From RGIG1918 sp964570895 (lineage in GTDB: Bacteria > Cyanobacteriota > Vampirovibrionia > Gastranaerophilales > Gastranaerophilaceae): a stretch of DNA of 64,000 nucleotides. Location of the stretch: the NCBI GenBank assembly GCA_964570895.1, contig CAZMZD010000001.1, positions 186,001 through 250,000 on the forward strand, given 5' to 3'. Below the pieces are notes generated by a model, which saw only the letters and a program-made list of their open reading frames with translations, searched no databases and had not been told where the DNA came from. Both the position numbers and the translations under genes were made by a program. This document shows, one piece after another, positions 59,982 through 64,000 of this stretch (the first letter of the stretch is position 1; each line of letters begins with the position of its first letter).

Positions 59982-62879
59982 CTATATCGACACGTCGCCT
60001 GATGTATCTATGCCATCAATAATTACTTTACCGTTTATCACTTCACAATGCGAAGCGCCCAAAGTGAAGGACACAGCGCCCGTTATAGCGTCGACATCAA
60101 CTAAAGTGATTGTTTTATTGTAATTTGCCATTAGAACTTGTTCAATCTTCATTAACGAAGTTTCAGAAACATTAGCGTTTGCAAGTTGAAGCGCTAAAGA
60201 ATTGTTAAAACCTGAAATTCTCTCAAGCGATTTAACTGCGCCAGAGGACATATTTCCGGCGTTAAGCTTCAATGTCGTTGAGTTTTGGTTTACAGTGCCT
60301 GTTGAAGAATTAATTTCAGCATCTTTAGCGGTTGCATTCACTGTTTCAGCAGCAGTTTCAGTCGTAGAGGCTGCTTCAGTTCCGCCTTTAAACTTCGAAA
60401 ACACATTAGAGCCTGCATTTTTCACCGCATCTTTTCCGATATTAAAAGAGGCTTTAACTTTATTCCACACGCCCTTTTCAGATTTCACAGTGTTCCACGC
60501 TTCCCTTGAAGAGGCTTTTGCTGATTGATAAGTGTTTTTTACCCTTTCGCCAATTGGCTTTTTATTTGCTTGATTTTCTTTTACGTTTTCATAGGCAGTT
60601 TTTGCCTTTTCGCCCAATTCTGCGCCTTTTGCTTTAGCATTTGCAGCAAATTTATCACCTGCGGTTCTTGCTTTATCTGAAAAAGTTTCAAGAGGCTCTA
60701 CATCGCCTGTCGCCAAATCTATATCAAAATCCGCTTTTTTATTTGCAACTTCATTTGCTTGCTCTTCAAATCCATAGCTTCTAACTTTAGAATCTTGAGT
60801 TTCATACATATTTTTATATTTTTCAACTCTCTTGTCCGCTCTGTTTTGCGCTTTTTCTGCTATTTTAGAGCCATCACTATCGCCATCCGCCACATTTTCA
60901 GCATTTTTATCGGCAGCCAATTTCCTTTGCTGCGCCTTTTCGTATTTGCCTTCAATATGATTTAAAACCGTCGGAGAAAGCTTTTCGCCCGCAATTTGCC
61001 CGCCTGTCACTGCAAAACCTGCAGTCGCACCGGCAACTGTTCCTTCAAGAGTTCCATCTACAACAGAATCTACAAGCCCTGAAGCGCCGCCTTCAAAACC
61101 GCTTTGTGCCCAATTAGTAACACCACTTGCGGCGCCACCTGTTGCACCTGCAACTGCGCCAATTTGAGCGCCATGCGCAAGCCTTGAAACAGTTGAGCCA
61201 TCTGTTTGGCCAAGTTGGAAACCGGCTTTTCCTGCAATTCCGCCCGCAACGCCGCCAACAACAGCGCCACTTGCGGTGCTGGAAACTAATCCGCCAAGTG
61301 AAAAGTCGTTAGATGTGAATTTTTCAACAAAATTTCCGCTTGAGTCAAACACATGTGTTTCATAATATAAAACATTTCCGTTATCGTCGATTACAGGATA
61401 TTGAGTGCAGTTTCTGCCTTGCTCGTCAACATATTCAACGCCCAAATTTTGAACAATATCGCCATCCATAAATTTATTTTTAACTGTTGTATTGACCGTG
61501 TAATTGACAGCAGATGAAGCAGCGCCGTATACAGAACCTGTAATTGCGCCCGTGACCGCTTTTTCGCCAACTTTAGCAACAATTTTACCGCCAACTTTTG
61601 TGGCTGCAAGTTTTCCTGTGGCAGTCGCCGCTTTTCCCGCAATAGCGCCCCCGCCACCAGCCAAAGCGCCATTGACAGCACCTTCTAACGCGTCCATTCC
61701 GGCTTCGCTTAAGCTATATCCATCAGCGCTTGTAAATCCGTCCGTTGCATTTAGTGCAACATTTGTCGCAGCACCAACCGCAGCACCAAAACCAGCAACA
61801 GCAACAACGGAAGCGCCACCTGTAAATGGCGCAGCAGCAACAGCACCAATTACAACAGCAGTTGTTGCAATAGCGTTAAAACCTTTTTTAACAGATTCTT
61901 GCGTGCTTTCATAATCCATAATCGCGCTATTTGCAGGCGTATCGCCCATCATAGTAAAATAATCTTTAATTTGTTCTTTTTCAAGTTCAGAAAGCTCCGC
62001 AGAAGCATTTGCCTCATATTCTGCAATATAAGCGTCAACATCAAACATAAGGTTAGAAATGGCAGCTTCGGATAATTCGCTACCCGTAATTGATTTGAAT
62101 TTTGCAGCAAAAGTCGCGTCATCGTCGCTTGCGCTCAAACTTCCTGCAAGTTCAATAAACGCGCTAATCTGCGCTTGTGCTTCGTTTCCTGTTGTTCCAA
62201 TACCTAAACCATTGTTTATAAACCCGAGCCCTTTCGAAATAATCCCTTGGTCGCTCTTGGTTTTGTCAAATTTTTCTTGTAGTTTTTGAGCATTTTCCTG
62301 AACTTTATCAACTATATCTTGCTTTGAATAAGTCACCTCGGCCACTGTGCCATCAGCTTGAGCTTGCTGGATTGTATAAGATCCGTCGGTTGAATTAAGT
62401 GTAGCTTGGATTGCAGCTAAATCTAAATCCGACCCCATAACCTCTTTATATACTTCTTGAATTTCAGCAAGAGTTATGTTTTCGCCTTTTGCAATTAGTG
62501 CATCTAATTTTTCTTCGGCAGATTCAATACCCTTTTTAACCTTTTTAGTGCCGCCGCCAAAAAGTGATTTTACGCCATCGCCAACCGTTCCAAGCAACCC
62601 GCGCCCTTTTTTAGAAGCATTAAATTCTGATTTTTTAGATTTTATCTCCTCTTGCATTTGAGCAATAATTTTTTGGTAATCAGAAACGGACATGTCCGCG
62701 CTTTCTTCAAAATCGGCTTTCTGCTCATCGGTAAAAGCGCTCTCGTCAAACTGTTGAAGGGTGTTTTCATCAGTTTTTTCTAATTCGCTTTGGTCATATT
62801 TTTTATTTTTTACCTCATTAACCACAACAGATGTGCCAATTGCAGCAACTGCTCCGACAACTAAGGCTGTAATTATCAT
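59982..62879 (-). CDS. Large glycine/alanine-rich protein (965 aa), hypothetical
   Basis: N-terminal hydrophobic segment (1-20), an acidic helical region (about 25-330), then several Gly/Ala-rich hydrophobic stretches with glycine-zipper spacing (about 335-376, 398-462, 528-556, 570-586, 603-632), and a charged helical C-terminal third (Lys/Ala/Asp/Asn-rich, about 640-890). Glycine-zipper stretches of this kind occur in pore-forming, secreted-toxin and membrane-associated proteins, but no toxin domain or partner is seen. AAAGGA before the ATG. Function unknown. Confidence 0.75.
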   Translation of the reverse strand: MIITALVVGAVAAIGTSVVVNEVKNKKYDQSELEKTDENTLQQFDESAFTDEQKADFEESADMSVSDYQKIIAQMQEEIKSKKSEFNASKKGRGLLGTVGDGVKSLFGGGTKKVKKGIESAEEKLDALIAKGENITLAEIQEVYKEVMGSDLDLAAIQATLNSTDGSYTIQQAQADGTVAEVTYSKQDIVDKVQENAQKLQEKFDKTKSDQGIISKGLGFINNGLGIGTTGNEAQAQISAFIELAGSLSASDDDATFAAKFKSITGSELSEAAISNLMFDVDAYIAEYEANASAELSELEKEQIKDYFTMMGDTPANSAIMDYESTQESVKKGFNAIATTAVVIGAVAAAPFTGGASVVAVAGFGAAVGAATNVALNATDGFTSADGYSLSEAGMDALEGAVNGALAGGGGAIAGKAATATGKLAATKVGGKIVAKVGEKAVTGAITGSVYGAASSAVNYTVNTTVKNKFMDGDIVQNLGVEYVDEQGRNCTQYPVIDDNGNVLYYETHVFDSSGNFVEKFTSNDFSLGGLVSSTASGAVVGGVAGGIAGKAGFQLGQTDGSTVSRLAHGAQIGAVAGATGGAASGVTNWAQSGFEGGASGLVDSVVDGTLEGTVAGATAGFAVTGGQIAGEKLSPTVLNHIEGKYEKAQQRKLAADKNAENVADGDSDGSKIAEKAQNRADKRVEKYKNMYETQDSKVRSYGFEEQANEVANKKADFDIDLATGDVEPLETFSDKARTAGDKFAANAKAKGAELGEKAKTAYENVKENQANKKPIGERVKNTYQSAKASSREAWNTVKSEKGVWNKVKASFNIGKDAVKNAGSNVFSKFKGGTEAASTTETAAETVNATAKDAEINSSTGTVNQNSTTLKLNAGNMSSGAVKSLERISGFNNSLALQLANANVSETSLMKIEQVLMANYNKTITLVDVDAITGAVSFTLGASHCEVINGKVIIDGIDTSGDVSI

Positions 62880-63035
62880 GGTAAATCCTTTCTACTATTC
62901 ATACACTTTACACTAATCACGCTAACGGCACGAATAGTGGCGATATTTAGGGAATTTCAGAAAAGATTTACAATTCGTAATAAAAACACGCACAAAACAA
63001 AAAGCAAATAAAAATACGCTCCAAAAGCGCACCTA

Positions 63036-63070
63036 TAAAAGAACCGCTCCAAAAAGGAGCGGCTCTTTAA
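63036..63070 (-). terminator. Terminator of the HhH-protein gene
   Basis: Stem GAACCGCTCC/GGAGCGGCTC (63041-63065, one mismatch) with T-rich sequence on the minus strand. The rest of the 62880-63083 gap holds only the upstream region of the 965-residue gene. Confidence 0.75.
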
Positions 63071-63083
63071 AAAACAAATAGAA

Positions 63084-63503
63084 CTATATCAATACATATT
63101 TTGAAATTTCTTCTCTTTTATCTTCAGGAATTTGATTAATAGTGAAAAAATCTTCAATAGTTTTAAATTTGCCTAAATGGCGCCTATTGTAAACTATATG
63201 TTTTGCTTTCATTTCGTCAATATCAGGAACAAGCGCAAGTACTTTTGAATTTGCAGAATTCACATGGATAAACGGCTGTGTTGTGCCGTCGATAAAATCC
63301 CTAACGCGCATTTTGTAAACAGCATACATAATCGGCTCTTTAAGCGCAATAATCAAAATCAACAATATGCCACAAACAAAACCTGCAATTGTGAGCGCGT
63401 CGTTATCTGTTTTAGAACCCGAAACAAAAAGCCCTACAACAATTGCAACAGAAATTGCTAAGAAAATTCCGTTTAAATCGACAAAGTCCATAAACTTTTT
63501 CAT
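63084..63503 (-). CDS. Membrane protein with ComEA-type helix-hairpin-helix domain
   Basis: 139 residues: two membrane segments (about 10-30 and 37-55) followed by a ComEA-like double HhH domain (about 78-139; IHVNSANSKVLALVPDID, AKHIVYNRRHLGKFKTIEDF). Such domains bind DNA in competence proteins, but here the two-segment N-terminus and the weak glycine motif make a competence role uncertain. Its first base overlaps the last base of the MFS gene, so the two are coupled. Confidence 0.75.
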   Translation of the reverse strand: MKKFMDFVDLNGIFLAISVAIVVGLFVSGSKTDNDALTIAGFVCGILLILIIALKEPIMYAVYKMRVRDFIDGTTQPFIHVNSANSKVLALVPDIDEMKAKHIVYNRRHLGKFKTIEDFFTINQIPEDKREEISKYVLI

Positions 63504-64000
63504 TATTTATTCTCCTTAATTGTCATTGAAATAACGGCAGAAATAACAAGCATTATTGCGCCAACTATAAACGCATATTCCCAATGGTTGTTTTGATATC
63601 CGCCCTGAGTGAATTTAGAAGCGTCTATAAACCAAGCAAGCAATGTGCAAACAAGAACTTGCGGAGCCGCGATGAATATATTAAATATACCCATAACAGA
63701 GCCTTCTGTCCCCGGTTTAATGTAATTTGAAAGCATAGCAAAAGGAAGCGCCAATGTGCTTGCCCAGCCAATGCCCGCAACTGCCATTGCAACCATAACA
63801 ACAACAGGGTTTGCACTCATTGCCATAACAAGGTAAGCCGCAGCCATTGTAAGAAGCGAAACAAAATGCACGATTTTATTTCCAAACTTAGTTGCAAAAT
63901 ATCCAATTGGAAGCGCTATCACAAAGCAAATAAAGTTAAATACCGCAAAGCTGATTGATGAGAAGTTTTGCCCTTGCGCATTTTTTTCGTCAAAAACAGC
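63503..64000 (-). CDS. MFS transporter, sucrose/SLC45-like (GPH) type, partial
   Basis: C-terminal part of a major-facilitator permease; the open frame continues through the right edge (166 codons visible, six or so membrane segments). GIGWASTLALPFAMLSNY followed by GTEGSVMGIFNIFIAAPQVL resembles the sugar/proton transporters of the SUT/SLC45 branch. A GTG at 63922 is not the real start. The substrate, probably a disaccharide or glucoside, is inferred only. Confidence 0.8.
   Translation of the reverse strand, partial: AVFDEKNAQGQNFSSISFAVFNFICFVIALPIGYFATKFGNKIVHFVSLLTMAAAYLVMAMSANPVVVMVAMAVAGIGWASTLALPFAMLSNYIKPGTEGSVMGIFNIFIAAPQVLVCTLLAWFIDASKFTQGGYQNNHWEYAFIVGAIMLVISAVISMTIKENK

Noticed and set aside
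61504..61914. A 136-codon plus-strand open frame of Ala/Pro/Thr composition
   Set aside because: It is the reverse of the Gly/Ala-rich part of the 965-residue protein; composition alone keeps the frame open.
1..64000. tRNA, rRNA, tmRNA, 4.5S RNA or riboswitch genes
   Set aside because: I looked through the intergenic gaps by eye and saw none; all gaps other than 58210-58958 are about 200 bp or shorter. A covariance-model scan would settle this.

Overview
The window is about 64 kb of a compact, AT-rich bacterial chromosome, with about 60 genes, short intergenic gaps and no rRNA or tRNA gene that I could find. The gene set points to a diderm with lipopolysaccharide: lptA, lptB, lptC, lptF and lpxI are present, together with an S-layer-homology (SLH) protein, a SpoIID-like protein and a CHASE2-type membrane cyclase. 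This mix, plus a group of large hypothetical proteins, suggests a non-photosynthetic relative of Cyanobacteria (Vampirovibrionia/'Melainabacteria', possibly Gastranaerophilales). That placement is an inference from gene content; no marker tree was run, and no photosynthesis gene is seen.

Layout. 1-8.9 kb (minus strand): cca (cut by the edge), rsmE, hup, a SpoIID-like gene, a wecA/tagO-like glycan initiator, tcdA, recG and a CHASE2 cyclase. 9-12.8 kb: a C-terminal processing protease, two small unknown genes (one a ThiE-like fragment), a sigma-70-family factor and a helical-repeat protein. 12.9-18.4 kb (plus strand): a housekeeping run pyrH-frr-cdsA-rnc-rpe-rplS-rbgA-rnhB. 18.4-21.5 kb: the SLH protein, a sigma-region-4-like protein and two membrane hypotheticals. 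21.7-30.5 kb: two LPS-export clusters (lptC-lptA-lpxI and lptB-lptF) separated by two sugar ABC permeases, trpS and a TPR protein. 30.5-38.4 kb: a phosphodiester-glycosidase-like protein, a VTT membrane protein, a Xer recombinase, a BlaI-type repressor, three glycosyltransferases including a family-6 (ABO-like) enzyme, and ffh. 38.4-50.2 kb: three large unusual proteins (a triplicated membrane protein, a CHAP-domain coiled-coil protein, a 1744-residue coiled-coil protein) around a GlcD-type oxidase. 50.4-55.3 kb: sugar-nucleotide genes prs, glmU, rfbA, rfbB and rfbC. 55.4-64 kb: small coiled-coil and repeat proteins, fba, a 0.75-kb island of palindromic and tandem repeats, an HExxH membrane protein, a 965-residue glycine-rich protein, a ComEA-like HhH protein and an MFS transporter cut by the right edge.

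The envelope genes work together: GlmU, RfbABC, the WecA-like enzyme and the glycosyltransferases make and assemble surface glycans; LpxI and the Lpt proteins make and export LPS; CdsA feeds phospholipids.

The most interesting non-gene signal is in the promoters. Twelve genes without a clear Shine-Dalgarno sequence have a -10-like hexamer 6 bp (once 7 bp) before the start codon, six of them with an extended -10 TGN. That is the arrangement expected for leaderless mRNAs. Two further genes share a 35-bp gap-free promoter module at an identical 26-bp distance from ATG, and the divergent pair at 41.4-41.6 kb shares a perfect 12-bp inverted repeat.
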